This document shows positions 11,859-25,893 of a stretch of DNA of 64,000 bases, one piece after another (positions within the stretch are counted from its first letter, which is position 1; each line of letters begins with the position of its first letter). Below the pieces are notes generated by a model that worked only from the letters and a program-made list of their open reading frames with translations, did not search any database and was not told where the DNA came from. Source of the DNA: Neopestalotiopsis rosae (Eukaryota; Ascomycota; Sordariomycetes; Amphisphaeriales; Sporocadaceae); assembly GCA_023078685.1 (NCBI GenBank), contig JALGAS010000002.1:3658001-3722000 (forward strand), written 5' to 3'. The translations under genes were made by a program, and so were the position numbers.

Positions 11859-12512
11859 TTACTCGACAGAGTCCCCGTCCAATGCCGAGAGGTCGATGCC
11901 TGTCTCCTCATGCAAAAGCTCACTCAGAGACGAGCCGTCTCGGAGGTAGATCCATCCGCCCGTGGCCGTGTCCTGCTTTGATTCCTGTCCCTCACTAGTG
12001 ATGACGTAGTCGTAGCGCTTCGGGCCGGAGATGGGGGACGAGAGCCAGATCTGCTTGTTCGGAGGCTGCTTGTTGATCACGTAGGTTCCCTGAGGGTACT
12101 TGATATTCATAACACCGGCCTGTGGGAAGGAAGCTGGGGATTAGCTGTCTGCGCAAACATTGAACAATAAGCCCAGGCGGTGTTTGGTCCTTACGCTGTA
12201 TTCGACGTCAATTTCATCCTTGGCGTCTTGCTCCTCCTCAAAAGTGACCAAGAGGTCATCGAGGTACTGGTCTGCCAGCTTGTGGTACTGCTCGTCGGTG
12301 ATTTGGGCAGGCTGAGCCGTCTTCAAGGCCTCGGCGGAGATGGGTCTGAGAACCGCATGGCTGGTCGAGAAGGCAGCAGTACAAGTGTGCACGGTACTTG
12401 TCTTTCGCTGTGCAAGCTTCTGAATGTACGTCGGGCGCATTGCTGTCGTGGCGCGGGCCTGGAGCCCTCGGCCGACAGCGCGGCCGAGCTTCGTGATGTT
12501 GGACCTGGTCAT
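11859..12512 (-). CDS. YFH1: Frataxin, mitochondrial
   Basis: Two exons on the minus strand, 12195-12512 and 11859-12119, joined by a 75-nt intron (GTAAGG donor, CCCACAG acceptor), giving 192 aa. The first about 70 residues are rich in Arg, Ser, Thr and Ala without acids ([20 protein letters not shown]), a mitochondrial import sequence. The frataxin domain follows: an acidic first helix [21 protein letters not shown] and IDVEYS on exon 1, then [20 protein letters not shown], the conserved [16 protein letters not shown], and [20 protein letters not shown] on exon 2. Frataxin binds iron through the acidic helix and speeds sulfur transfer to the scaffold during iron-sulfur cluster assembly in the matrix. 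The length matches fungal frataxins and all core residues are present. Confidence 0.95.
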
Positions 12513-13301
12513 GTCGGCGGAAGGAACGGAAGAAACTCGGTGTTATGTTCTTGTCTGCAAAGGTCCCTGGGGCCTATGTGCGGGCGATTGATCAAAGACG
12601 CAGTTGGAAGAGCTTTGCGCTCACTGTGAAGCTGGATTATAGCATGCCCGTGGAAAATCGCAAGATGTTTTGGTGTTGGTGGTAACTCGGCGTTGAAAGA
12701 GCTAGCTCTAGCTACGCAGGCCTGGATTCGATGTTGGAGCCGAACCTTCTATGGTTCTAGCGGAAGCTCGTCATTGCGCCCCGCTAAACGTAACTGTTAC
12801 AAGGGTGCTAGAACCAACAAGACTAAGGTTAGCCAGTATTGTGGACATTCAATCGGATGTTGCAAATAAATGATCAGTCTTTCATTTATAAAGTTGTCTG
12901 CTTCGTGTCATAAACTTTTGAACAAGCAAACTGTCCAAATGAGGGATTCAATGGCAAGCGCATACAATTATTCGTCACACCAGTATTTACCAATCACCTG
13001 GTGGGGCTTTTGTTTCCATCCTTTTCCAACTCAAGTCTTCTTTGACTCTCAAAATAGTCATCTGGTTCACAACTCATGCATAGAAACTTGTATCATAGAA
13101 GGCAAGCTCATAGCTCAATAGGACCAAATTCGACACCTTGATTTCATTGGACTCATCATACATGATTTCAGTTCTCAAATATTCCTTCAAACAAGAGTTG
13201 ACAACTATGGGATAAGGTATCCCACGTATTTAACTTGATTAAGCTCTTCCATAATCCCAACACCAAACATCCAGACACGATCTCATGATCGGGTCGCGAA
13301 T
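12513..13301. other. Intergenic, no supported gene
   Basis: Frataxin promoter side and the 3' flank of the Clr5 gene. No ORF with recognisable content was seen. Confidence 0.5.
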
Positions 13302-14657
13302 TCAGCTATAAATCTTCTCGGTACTGGTGAACTGGACCAGCTTATCCTCAATTCCAGCTCTCAGATCCCGTATAGATTCTGGCTGTCGGGTAACGGGAGT
13401 CGGATACGAAGCGTCACTAAACCCTTCATCGCCGAGAGTCATTGAGGCGCGCATATAGTCTCCTCGATCGACAAAGGTCATGGCCTTGGACATTTGCATC
13501 CAAGGCACCAGTTTCTTTGATTTCCGTGCGTATTGATCAGTGTGGCCCTTTTGCATGATGTCTTCTGCAGGCAAGGTATTGGGACAAGTCACAGCTTGCT
13601 CTTGTGTAGGTGAACCCCTTCCGGTCAATCGCTGCAAGGTCAACCTCAGATATACGAGGCATAGCTTTTTCCAGGCTCCTTCATACTTATCAAAAAAGAT
13701 ATCAAACTGTGCTTCCACCACCCTGGCAATATTGTCCCGATTATAGGCGCTTCCCACTTGCGTCTTGAGCACGTTCGTCAGGAGGATTGTCAAAGGATGT
13801 GTCCTGCCTTTTTCGATTGCACAAATGCCAGCCACAAACCTCGCAAACGCCATAGCAAGATTCATGCCATTTTGAGACAGCTCCAAAACGGAAGAATATG
13901 TAAACCAAAGAAGTAGTGGATCTCCTGCCTGCAGGACAGTTTTGTAGCCCGCGCAGCACTTGTCGATCAACTGAAAGCCGGCATCGACTTCTAATTTCCC
14001 GCGCAATCTCAGAATTGCCAAGAGCATATCACCATACCACCTGCAGCCCGGAGCGGTCACTGGGTTTCGCCAGGTCCTGTCGCTGGCCGCTTCGCACTGT
14101 TGCCTCGTGTGCGTGGTGGCCGCCCGGAGATCCATCTCGGCGGTCCGGAATGAGTCTGAGATGTGGTTGACCCCGACCCGCAGCGGAGCGATATAATGAA
14201 GTGCTGCACGGCGATTTTGGTCTGATGCGGCGAGGCTTTTCAAGCGCTTTGAACCTATCTCCCGGCCGTTGACTGTTGGTAGACGCATTTCTCGTCCAGT
14301 GGCTGAATAGTGCTGGATCTGATCTAGCTCTGCAGTGTTCAGATTCTTCCTGACACCCCACTGCTTGAGTCGGTACTTGTATTGTTTGTTACTGTAAAAC
14401 CATTTCAGTTTATCATACTTCTTGTTGCCTCGTTGGCTTGACATCTGTGAGTAGAAATTGAAATGCGAGATATAGCAGTTGCTGCTCCTCGGCTTTACCT
14501 ACGTTCCCATAAAATCGTACTTGGTTCGCATGATCACAGAGACTTCCCGAAGTGGTTTGCCAAGGTCGTGATACAGGTGGCATATCGTTTCTTTGTGATG
14601 CTCCCAGTCCTCAATGCCTCGTGGTCGTAGAGGCATCGGTGACTGGGAAGTGTCCAT
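13302..14657 (-). CDS. Clr5-domain protein
   Basis: Two exons on the minus strand: 14503-14657 and 13302-14391. The 111-nt intron (GTAGGT donor, TTTTACAG acceptor) splits the Clr5 domain. The first exon supplies IEDWEHHKETICHLYHDL and LREVSVIMRTKYDF, the second NKQYKYRLKQWGVRKN. The single long ORF beginning at 14444 is a misleading call because it reads through the intron and loses the N-terminal half of the domain. The product is about 414 aa. Downstream of the Clr5 domain is a mostly helical region with no clear enzyme motif. Clr5 is named after a fission yeast silencing factor and is a frequent N-terminal module, probably DNA- or protein-binding, in filamentous fungi. A nuclear regulatory role is inference. 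Confidence 0.8.
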
Positions 14658-15745
14658 TACAAATTTGTCCACTACCTGATAGCTCGAACCGCGCTTGGAA
14701 CGCGTGCCGAGTTTCTTTCAAGTATATTTGTACGAGTATTGTGAGGATTTCATTCAATATTGGTGGAGTGATCATAGTGAGCGGACCTGCCAACCTATCC
14801 TAAGGAAATGGACGGTCAATATGATATGATGATTACCCTTTCCACTCACGCCTCGGATAATTGATTCTTTTGATGCTTAATTCCGTCTCACGTCAGCCCC
14901 TCGAAGTTGGATGCTTGAAAAGTTACGTACGGAAGCTAGGAATATGAGCTTTGCAAATATGAATGCAATGCTAAGACCAGGTTAATGAACGTGAAGTTTG
15001 TCGTCACGTCCGCAATATCAGTCCCCATGTTCATGATCCTCAGTAAGGAACCAGTGACATCCAAGGCTCATACAAGAGATTTTCCCGCTCTCGCAGCTTG
15101 AACACTTTCATCTATCGCGTTCAATATGCTCTATACATAACTTTCCGGTGCCTCTAAGCGATTTCTGTTTCATATGGAAACAAATTTGCCGGCTCGCGTA
15201 CCATTCTTGATGACCGTATTCAGCCCCAGAAAGGGTTTGCCTTTCATCTCTTCTATCTCCCTTCATACGAGTAACTCTAGTCTCTTCTTCTCGGGATGAA
15301 CATTCATGCAAGCGGGAAAAGATCTAAGTCGTACAGATTGCGTTCATGCCACCTTGAAAGTAAGGGGCTTGAAGTTCCCAAAGTCAATTTGTTGGGATTA
15401 AGTTGTCACGTCGTGTTGAACAAGACTCGGGGGCGGTCATGCAGACGACGGATTACTCGAACAATTGAGGGAAGGGGAGTCTATTACGAAAATACTGCGT
15501 CCTGTAGCAGCCACCGCACTCACCAAGTATGCTGATTGCTTTTAGTCCAAATGGGAAGATTCATTTTATTTTCGAACATAATGGTATATTCGAAAAGTGT
15601 GTATGCAACTTAATTGCTGGAGTCTGGACAGGTCAAGTGGTAAGAGGTATCATTATTTTTGTCTTACAACTTCGCAATTAGCATACAGACGAGCTCCCGT
15701 TGAGGTCTATTCCAAACCCAGTGCGCCTTGTTAACCCCTAACGAC
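14658..15745. other. Intergenic, no supported gene
   Basis: About 1.1 kb between the Clr5 gene start and the SF3B2 3' end. Short ORFs near 15108-15535 look random. Confidence 0.45.
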
Positions 15746-17593
15746 CTAGAACTTGTACTTCTTCCTCTCATCTCGCTTCTCCTCGTCCCGCTTGAGTCTT
15801 TTGCGGCTTTCATTTGCAATCATTTCATCAAGACCTTCTTCTCTCTTCCACTGGGCACCCGGGCCTTCCTCACGCCTACCCTCCTCATAACGCCGCCTCA
15901 ATTCATCCTTGCTGAGACCATCTCCAGACATGAGAGCTTCGGGGTCGAGGGCGACATCAATATCTCCGGGCTTCTTGCGCTTGTGACCTCGATCATCGTC
16001 TTGGCCCAGAACGCGCATGTCGCCATGACCAGATTTGCTGAGATCATATGTCCTGTCGCTGCCGAAGAAACCTTCTGCGCGTGCTTGACGCTCAGGGATA
16101 ACGGTGTAGGCTGAGCGAGGATGCATGCTCTCTTCCGTCTCGTGGCCACGTCTGTTCTTGCGTAGGTCAAATTCGCCAGACATGGCTTCAGTCTGCGTGC
16201 CGTATTCGGTAGGCACAGTGCTGGTCATGCCACCAGGGGTCTCCATGCCCGAAGGTGTCTGAAGACCGGCCCCAACGTCTTCTTCATCTTCCTCCTCTTC
16301 CTCATCTTCATCCTCCTCCTCCTCTTCGGACTCTTCTTCTGGAGGCTGGAGCTCTCCCCATAGGTTACGCTCAACCGGCTCTCCAGCTGCTGGTGCTGCC
16401 TGTGTCGGTTGCATGATACCGAAAATATCTCCACCAAACAAAGGACGATTGTACTCGTCTACAGGTGGCTTACCCCAGCAACCGGGATTGAAACCCCATT
16501 GGGCACCTGGGGGAATGGGTGCATTGAGGCCAGGAATTCGGAGAGATGGGTAAGATGGAGGCGGTCCAAATCGTTGTTGGTGAATCAGCCACGGTGGTGG
16601 AGCGCCCGGGGGAATACTGAGAGCCTCTTTCAAGGTCTCGCTCATCTCGCCAGGTCGCAGATGCCTCAGATCAGTCTCGTACTCTTTGCCTTCGTAGTAA
16701 ACCTCGCCAAACCGTGTCAATGTCGGCTTTTCTTGAAATCTGAAGAACGCATCATAGAGCTTTTGGTAGTCTATGTCCAGCTTGCCCAGTTTTCCTGAGA
16801 CTCTTTCCCTTTGCTTCTGCTTGAGTGTTTGCTCGGCCTGCTTCTCGAGAACGGCATCTCTCATCTCTGCAATACCGGTATCTGCGATGAACTTGGGGAG
16901 TTTGAAAGCGGACTTCTCGATACCACGCTTCGACGAAAGATATTCTCGCTTCAAAGACCAGTGCGATGGCACCGGCACCACGTTGCGTTGTGCCTTAATC
17001 TGCACAAGTATCCGGGGATCTGCGGATGAAGTATCATGCCACTCAACGACTTCGGGTTTCGAGACCAGCGCTTTCAGCTCGGCGACAGAGAGTTTATTGA
17101 GCTGCTTCCTCTTCTTCTTGGAAAGCTTGGGCGGTCCTGTCTCTTCGGCCTCATCGGGGATCTCATTGTCGTCATCGAAGAAGACTTCGCCCTGGTTGCC
17201 AGCATTTGCCTCTTTCGCGATATCATTTTCTTCTCCAGACGCACCAAATCTGGTGAAGATGTGTTTGTACATGGCGAAAGCAGGATCGTCGTTATCAAAA
17301 TCGATTTCTTCGACAGGGCCGTCGGGCTCGGCCTTTGCAGGAGTTGTGTCATCTTTCTTAACCTCGAGGTCAGTGGGAGCATCTGCGGGCGCGGCCTCTG
17401 CCTTTGCAGCCTCCTCACCATTTGCTTCAGACTCCTGTGTTTCTTCGACTGGCGTAGAGGTCTGTATCACGTTAGCGACGGTCTTGTGATGGGGTGATGG
17501 GAGCCGTACTTCGGTTTGTGCCTTCTTCTCAGCCTTCTCGGCCTTCTTCTTGGCGCGCCGCCTCTGGTTTTTGCTAACCTGTGCCGCCGCCAT
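15746..17593 (-). CDS. CUS1: Splicing factor SF3b subunit 2 (Cus1/SAP145)
   Basis: A single exon on the minus strand, 615 aa from the ATG at 17593. An upstream in-frame ATG at 17668 would add 25 residues; 17593 is preferred because MAAAQVSKNQRRRAKKK is a usual N terminus. After a Lys/Glu-rich head comes the conserved central part: KLSKKKRKQLNKLSVAELK, VEWHDTSSADPRILVQIKAQ, NVVPVPSHWSLKREYLSSKR and LPKFIADTGI. The PSP region follows with FGEVYYEGKEYETDLRHLRP and PPPWLIHQQRFGPPPSYPSL, then GCWGKPPVDEYNRPLFGGD. An acidic Glu/Asp tract near residue 410 and a basic C terminus follow. The protein is part of SF3b in the U2 snRNP and helps anchor U2 at the branch site in the nucleus. It is transcribed divergently from the transporter gene, 788 bp away. 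Confidence 0.95.
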   Translation of the reverse strand: MAAAQVSKNQRRRAKKKAEKAEKKAQTEVRLPSPHHKTVANVIQTSTPVEETQESEANGEEAAKAEAAPADAPTDLEVKKDDTTPAKAEPDGPVEEIDFDNDDPAFAMYKHIFTRFGASGEENDIAKEANAGNQGEVFFDDDNEIPDEAEETGPPKLSKKKRKQLNKLSVAELKALVSKPEVVEWHDTSSADPRILVQIKAQRNVVPVPSHWSLKREYLSSKRGIEKSAFKLPKFIADTGIAEMRDAVLEKQAEQTLKQKQRERVSGKLGKLDIDYQKLYDAFFRFQEKPTLTRFGEVYYEGKEYETDLRHLRPGEMSETLKEALSIPPGAPPPWLIHQQRFGPPPSYPSLRIPGLNAPIPPGAQWGFNPGCWGKPPVDEYNRPLFGGDIFGIMQPTQAAPAAGEPVERNLWGELQPPEEESEEEEEDEDEEEEEDEEDVGAGLQTPSGMETPGGMTSTVPTEYGTQTEAMSGEFDLRKNRRGHETEESMHPRSAYTVIPERQARAEGFFGSDRTYDLSKSGHGDMRVLGQDDDRGHKRKKPGDIDVALDPEALMSGDGLSKDELRRRYEEGRREEGPGAQWKREEGLDEMIANESRKRLKRDEEKRDERKKYKF

Positions 17594-18381
17594 CTTGCCA
17601 AGAGTACTAATTGAGTGTGGACTCAATGTCAATACTTTTGATATGGATGCTTTCGACTTCACGGCCAACTGATGATCGCGTCAAGCAGTTGTGGCTATTG
17701 ACAAATCCGAGGCAGATGCAACTGCCTGGAACTTTTCTGTGGCTGGAGCTTGGTTCCTGCTGCTACCAGCTCTTTAGTCAGAGGCTTGAGCCAGGAGCAA
17801 TGGAAAGTGTCAAAAGTCTGGACACCTAGTTTCTGCTAAGGGGTATCAGCACTTCCTTATCCCTAATCGCGGTCGTCGCGCAAAGTAGTGACCTAAAGCA
17901 GGCTGCTAATGGTAAGGGTATGGCGCCGTGTCGCGCCAGCCAAAGAACTAAACAGGGACCACTTGACCTACAGGACAGCCTGCAGCAGTACGCAGTAGGA
18001 CCGAACACGCGGCAGTGGGTGGCCACCATCGACAAGGTTAGCATCTCCAGATTTCTCGGCTGTAACTCGTATCTTTTCCATGCACGATGCAATTTTATGA
18101 ACGCTGATTTAATGCGCTACTTTGGCACTGCTTTTCATCTTTCTTTTGACTTCATAACTGACAGCCACCGACACCATCCCCAGCTTTCGATAAGATCCAC
18201 TTCCCTCTTTCTTGGCTTGACAGCTTTACCAGCAGCCGAGACATCGACAGCGATGGTTCAGTGAAAGCGACCAGCCGTCCATCCAGTTTCGACTTATCCT
18301 CCCTTGGCTTTAAGGTTACGCTTTTTGCTTCTTTAGAAGTCCGTCGCTCGTTACAACCAACCCTCGATCAAACCACCTGCG
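17594..18381. promoter_or_regulatory. Divergent promoter region between SF3B2 and the transporter
   Basis: 788 bp separating two oppositely transcribed starts. It must hold both promoters; no TATA box or named operator stands out. Confidence 0.4.
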
Positions 18382-20186
18382 ATGCCACATTCCACATCCT
18401 CCGGCTCGTATTCTCGCGAGCCGTCTGTGTCGCGCGCGACCCCCAAGTCCGGCGCCGACAGCAGGGATGTCGACTCCGGGCTCGAGAAGTTCCCCGACCA
18501 CATTGATGCGCCCATGTTTGCAGACAATGGCTGGAGAGATCCGAGCCCCTCTCTGGGCTATGCCAACGGCAGAAACGGAACCAATGCGCCGGCAGTGGGA
18601 GGGTGGCAGCCGCGGCGGGAGAGCCTCCAGGCCAGAAATGTAAGATGGGGCCAGATGGGAAATAACGGTCCTTCGCGGCATGGACACGGACATTCAAAGC
18701 AGAAGAGCATTAGTGAAGCTTTCCGAACAATTAGGGGGAGAAACGGCAGCGTCAGTCAGAATGCGCACGAGATTGCCGATGCTCTCAAGGCGCCGCTGTC
18801 ATGGCAGCTCATTGTATGTTCTCCCGTTCTCGAAACACCCACAGGCGACTATACTGACAAACGGTGATCTTGTAGGGACTCTGCGTCATGTGGTATATGT
18901 CCTCGGCCTTGACGAACACATCGTCCAAGTCCATCCTAAACGCCTTTGACAAGCCTGCGACCTTGACCATGATTCAATTCTTCCTCGTCGCATTCTATTG
19001 CATAACATCATCTTGGCTAGCCACCGTCTTCCCGAAACTGCGGACTTCGATACCCGCTCTCAAGAACCCCATTCGACAACCGTCAAGAGATGTGATCAAT
19101 ACGACATTGCCTCTGGCTGCTTTTCAGATTGGCGGTCACCTTCTGAGTGCTTCAGCCACCTCCAAGATACCCGTCTCGCTGGTGCACACGGTCAAGGGCT
19201 TGTCGCCTTTATTTACAGTCCTCGCCTATCGACTGGTATTCAACATCAAGTACCCTAGAGCAACATATTACTCCCTTATACCATTGACTCTAGGAGTCAT
19301 GTTGGCTTGTTCGGGCAAACACAAGTTTGGAGGTGAAATGCTGGGCCTGATTTACGCATTCCTTGCAACCATCTTGTTCGTGACTCAAAATATCGTGTCG
19401 AAACGGTTATTCAACGAAGCCGCAAAGGCTGAAGCCGAGGGACATGCCGCCAAGTCTCAAAAGCTCGACAAGCTCAACCTGTTATGCTATTCTTCCGGCA
19501 TGGCTTTTGTTCTTACTTCACCAATCTGGTTCTGGAGTGAGGGCATCTATCTGATCAAGGATTTCTTGTCAGACGGTGCGCTTGATTTGAGTGGCAAAGC
19601 CAACAGCATGGACCACGGTCGGCTGTTCTTGGAATTCCTGTTCAATGGTACTTTCCACTTTGGGCAGAACATTCTGGCATTCGTCCTACTATCATTAGTC
19701 TCGCCAGTCACCTACTCCGTTGCATCTCTGCTGAAGCGGGTGTTTGTCATCGTGGCTGCGATTATCTGGTTCCAGAACAGCACTACCAGAATTCAAGCCG
19801 TGGGCATTGGTCTGACTTTTATCGGCCTATATCTGTACGACCGCTCTAGTGAGAGCAACAAGGCGGATAAGCGTGCCCGTATGCTCAGTCAGAGCAACGT
19901 AGACCGGCCGCTATTGCCACTGAATACGCAAGCTCCATTGACTGGTCCTAACGCGACGGTCTTCGAAAGTCCAGCGAGCACGTCCGCAGCCCCTAGCTCA
20001 TACGTGTACACAAACGGAAGTACAGCGCTTGCCAACGGTGGAGGCGACGACTCTAAGAAGAGCGACGATCCCCGTGGCGCACGGCAACGAGGCAACAGTA
20101 ATGCTACATGGCTTGCGCCGGGCACAAGGCAGGAAGATACCTGGAGATATCAGGATCGGCTCCAGCAGCCCCAACATGTTCAATAA
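18382..20186 (+). CDS. SLY41-like triose-phosphate-type transporter (DMT superfamily)
   Basis: Two exons, 18382-18813 and 18876-20186, joined by a 62-nt intron (GTATGT to TTGTAG), 580 aa. The N-terminal about 140 residues are Ser/Arg-rich and cytosolic-looking. The triose-phosphate transporter domain starts at LCVMWYMSSALTNTSSKSIL and continues through about ten hydrophobic segments. It includes the family signatures KIPVSLVHTVKGLSPLFTVL, TQNIVSKRLF and SPVTYSVASLLKRVFVIVAA, ending with IGLTFIGLYLYDRSS. The C-terminal about 100 residues are polar and disordered. The family moves sugar phosphates or nucleotide sugars. The closest yeast type is SLY41, a multicopy suppressor of ER-to-Golgi transport defects, so an ER or Golgi location is likely. 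The substrate is not inferable. Confidence 0.88.
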
Positions 20187-21079
20187 CGCATTTTGTAAAG
20201 TTGGAGTATGGTAATGTTTGCATGATATATACAGATGGGATGATTATTACGGAATTGAGGGCGAAGGTTATGGCGAGAGTGGTTGACTACATACATTATA
20301 GACTTACGGAATTCTCATGAAAGGGGCCGTTACTGGTTACCAAGGATAAAGCGGGCTGGGAGTTTATTCGTGTTGAGTTCATTTCCGCCTGCCAAATATC
20401 ATTCCGTGGACAAGATACCATGGCGAACAATGGATACCATTTTTGCAAATGTTGAGTCTGGAAACAGAAATCAAAAGAGGCATATTCATGAATGAGTTGT
20501 TTAAAAACTGGGGCAATAAATCCCGCCTCCTTCAGTGGCTCTAAAATCGGCACTTCAACTTGCTACCTGGAGGATAGCTAGTGAGGTATATCGTATCTTA
20601 AGTTCGAAAATCTTTCAATAGGCGGTATGTGACTGCTCAGACAGGAAATTCGTTGTGGTCAATTGGGGATAACTATTATTGTTCTTTTCTCAGTCTGAAC
20701 ATGTACATTAGTATCAGCAATACACGCATATCTATCAATGTTGAGTTACAAGCACCGACCGACCTACGTAATGCAGCTGAACCATGAAATGTTCCGCAAT
20801 TCGTCCTGGTCGTGGATCCATTGTAGCTCCTGAAAAAGCCAGTGAAGAACTGAATTGTAGCTAGAGCTAGCGGACGTCTCCACATTCCATGTTTACCCGA
20901 TGCCAATTTCGTGCATCACGTGATGCGCGCTTGGGCCAGCACGGAGCTTCTCGGCAAGAAAGGCTCGACAGACCCAGCTTGAGGTTTTTGTCGTGGACCT
21001 CATCTCTTCAATTTTCCTCTCCCCATACTCCATCACCACCTACCACCCCATCGTCAATTGCTGCTTGTCATCTCTCAAG
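20187..21079. other. Intergenic, ATP2 upstream region
   Basis: Transporter 3' end and ATP2 promoter. A pyrimidine-rich stretch (CTTCAATTTTCCTCTCC and following) just before the ATP2 start is typical of a highly expressed fungal gene leader. Confidence 0.45.
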
Positions 21080-23030
<1,951 letters not shown>

Positions 23031-24816
23031 AGGATTATATAGGTCCAAGCTATTGACATAGAGAGTGGCTATTGGGGATGAAAAGGTTGGTGGCCTTTGT
23101 GTATATCTAGAAAAGGAGAGCCAGTCCGGTTGAGGAGCGGCTTTAACTCAATCGATTCCTTTTGTAAGCTGTATACCATGAGTCCACCCATATGGTCCTG
23201 ATTTTGGTCATCGCAAAGTGCTTGGATGAATACAATTGTTTTCGAGGAACACATCTTGCCATGCTACAAGTGTTTCCTTGTCTTATATGATTGAATATAT
23301 AACTTGAAGTCTCTGTAACAGTCGCTCCACAGAACAACAAGAATAACTGCAGGTATCATGGACTTCGGGATTCATCTGTCCCTCCCGCTGATTGTTCTCA
23401 GCTGAGCGCCTTTTCTCGGGATGTTCACCAAGTTGAGCAAAGTTTGGGAGATATCAGTAGTGCAGAGTCGGGTCGATACCACAAGACACATGATACAGGA
23501 AATATGACATGGCAGATCGTACAAGACTGTTGATACTTCTTCTACTTTACAATATCTAGTTCTCTGATATTCCTTCTCTTTGCATTACGTATGCAAGCAA
23601 TCATGTAATACCCTCTAAAAAGCTCAACACGTGATTTACATCTCATGCCAGATGATGGTCAAGCATCAAGAAAATTGGCTCTCGTTCGTCTTGACCTCAG
23701 TCGCCTCTAGAATACAGCCTGCCATGAATGAGGCTCGGCATAGAGCTAAAGGGAACCCACGCTCTTTGATTTGGGACCCAAGATGTAGGTTGCTATTACC
23801 CAGACCGTGTTGCTTCCCAACCTTGGTAACAGGGATGCCGGGAGTTTTTCTCGGAGAATTAATGGCAAACTAAGAACGACCCTCCGACTACATTCGCTTC
23901 TCATATTTTCACACTACTTGTCGCAAATAACCGAATTCATAGGAAACCCTTTCATTATCCAAGCAATGCGTGTAGCAATTTGTACATTTAATGATGTGTA
24001 GAGTAGACACTCCGTGGATGGGCAAGTGCTGGGGCACTATTATGGTCAAATCACTCCAGAAGTCGATCTTGAATTTGGTATAGGGACCAAGTATAATATA
24101 TTTCCATAAAGCTAATTCTGGTGCAAGTAGCTTGGGTGATCCGAACGAGAAGAGACCATTGTTTCAGCCTCATCCGCATTCGAAAGCCTCGAATTTGCTA
24201 ATAGAAGTTGAGCATGGTAAATTTCGAACTTTTGCTTGTAGTGTATTTGCGATTGCGTTTTAAACGCGCGTACAGGCTCTTGGTGGAGTCGAGAATTGTT
24301 TCGCGGGACCTAACTAACAGTTGACTCTAATTTGAGTTGGGAGCTTCGCCACGATGTCACCCTTTCTTTTATTGACCAACTCATGGTTGTCTGGAGATAA
24401 CAGTCGTCAGAGCATGTGCTGTTGCGTACATTATGGTTGAACGATTTAGGTAGGTGCTAATTGATCTGATCCTGACATGTGCAGCGACAGCCGGGAACTA
24501 AATAAATATGCTTTGCTGGTAACGCCCAAGTGCCAGAAAAAAACATTTGGTGCTGTCCTGAGGACCTGTCTGTCCTGTCCCTGTGCTGCTGCGCTGACCT
24601 GTCGATTCACTTAACTCCCCGCATCCACCCTCGAGACGAGGACCCCTTACCTCAATACCGGCTGACCTGCTACTACTACCTGTTGCTTCCTTCTGCGACA
24701 AGCTCGTCGCTTGACGATATCTCTCTTTTCAACAACATCGGAAACAGCTTTTTACGCGACACGTTGTCGTCCAGCTCTGGCGACAGTCGAGTCGCCACAT
24801 CTATCAGACTGGATCA
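23031..24816. other. Intergenic, no supported gene
   Basis: About 1.8 kb, somewhat AT-rich, downstream of ATP2. No ORF with recognisable content and no clear repeats were seen. Confidence 0.45.
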
Positions 24817-25893
24817 ATGAGCTTCTTGGGCGCACTACCGGTGGAGCTATGTTTGAGCATATTACAGCACTGCGACCTCTCGTCGTTATGGCACCTCACA
24901 TTGGCATCTCGCCATGTCGCTGCCGTATTCGATGAATACGCCCTAGAGACGATTGAGAAAGTGATTGCAAAATCCGTGCCAGAACAGACCCGAGCTCTCA
25001 TGCGCGCAGTGATACGAACGCGCGCAGCCTGCGGTCCCAATCTAGAGGCAGCGCAGTCCATTACGGCCATCGACTCGGACCCACTGAGAAGGGATGAGGT
25101 CGGGGACCGCAGTATACCTCGCCGTTTCCTCTCTCTCGCCCACCATCTGCATACTACCGCCCACGCCACTGCTGACTATTATATTGAGCAATCCTTGACT
25201 GTACGCCCTTGGTCTGCCTTGAAGTTCAATGGAAAGGAGTTTTGCATTCAAAAGAGGTTCGACGAGGCAGAAAAGTGCGAGTACCATCCACTCAAGACTG
25301 GATCGTCATCTTGGGTCGAGGAACAACGAATCATCAAGCAGCTTTGGCGGATTCAATTATTTTTCGAACTCAACAATTCCCAGGCACACGGCCGTCTAGA
25401 TTGGTCCTGTGAAGACCAATATCCCTTGGTGGATATTGCAGAGTTCTTCACCATCAGGGATTTCGAGCTGCAACAACTCTTTACCGTCTATGACTTCTTG
25501 CATCACACACCAGAACAGCAACAAGCCATGGGTAGCTACAAAATCCCGGCTGCTGCTACTACCGCCGTCGCCGCCACGGAACTGCAAACCCATCTTGTAT
25601 GTGCGCAACCGGTCAGGTCAAGGTGCGATCATTATCAGCAAGGGCTCAGTCATCTGGACAGACCGCCACTGTCCTACATATTCCAAAGGCTGATGGCTCG
25701 CGGTGGGCAGGGAGGGCCAATCACGGGATTGCCCTTTGACCCTTATCGCAAGTATGGTTTTGCCATATGGGACGATCAACGCATGGCGGACTTGGGTCTT
25801 GCAGAGGCGCACGGCAAGACGATATTGAACAGGCAACATTATTTCTATCGATGGTATAGTATTTTGAGCGAGGAGGATAAGGCATTGCATTAG
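24817..25893 (+). CDS. F-box domain protein
   Basis: A single exon of 358 aa. The N terminus FLGALPVELCLSILQHCDLS followed by LWHLTLASRHVAAVFDEY is an F-box with the usual LP-x-E-x-x-x-x-I core. The remaining about 300 residues have no repeat such as LRR or WD40, but end with the fungal-type tail YGFAIWDDQRMADLGL and FYRWYSILSEED. F-box proteins bind Skp1 and bring targets to SCF ubiquitin ligases; fungi have many with unknown targets. The reading frame is clean and the start fits the F-box position. Confidence 0.82.
   Translation: MSFLGALPVELCLSILQHCDLSSLWHLTLASRHVAAVFDEYALETIEKVIAKSVPEQTRALMRAVIRTRAACGPNLEAAQSITAIDSDPLRRDEVGDRSIPRRFLSLAHHLHTTAHATADYYIEQSLTVRPWSALKFNGKEFCIQKRFDEAEKCEYHPLKTGSSSWVEEQRIIKQLWRIQLFFELNNSQAHGRLDWSCEDQYPLVDIAEFFTIRDFELQQLFTVYDFLHHTPEQQQAMGSYKIPAAATTAVAATELQTHLVCAQPVRSRCDHYQQGLSHLDRPPLSYIFQRLMARGGQGGPITGLPFDPYRKYGFAIWDDQRMADLGLAEAHGKTILNRQHYFYRWYSILSEEDKALH

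Noticed and set aside
16769..17497. Long plus-strand ORFs (238 and 153 codons) antisense to SF3B2.
   Set aside because: Reverse image of Lys/Glu/Asp-rich coding sequence, giving Ser/Leu/Phe-rich nonsense.
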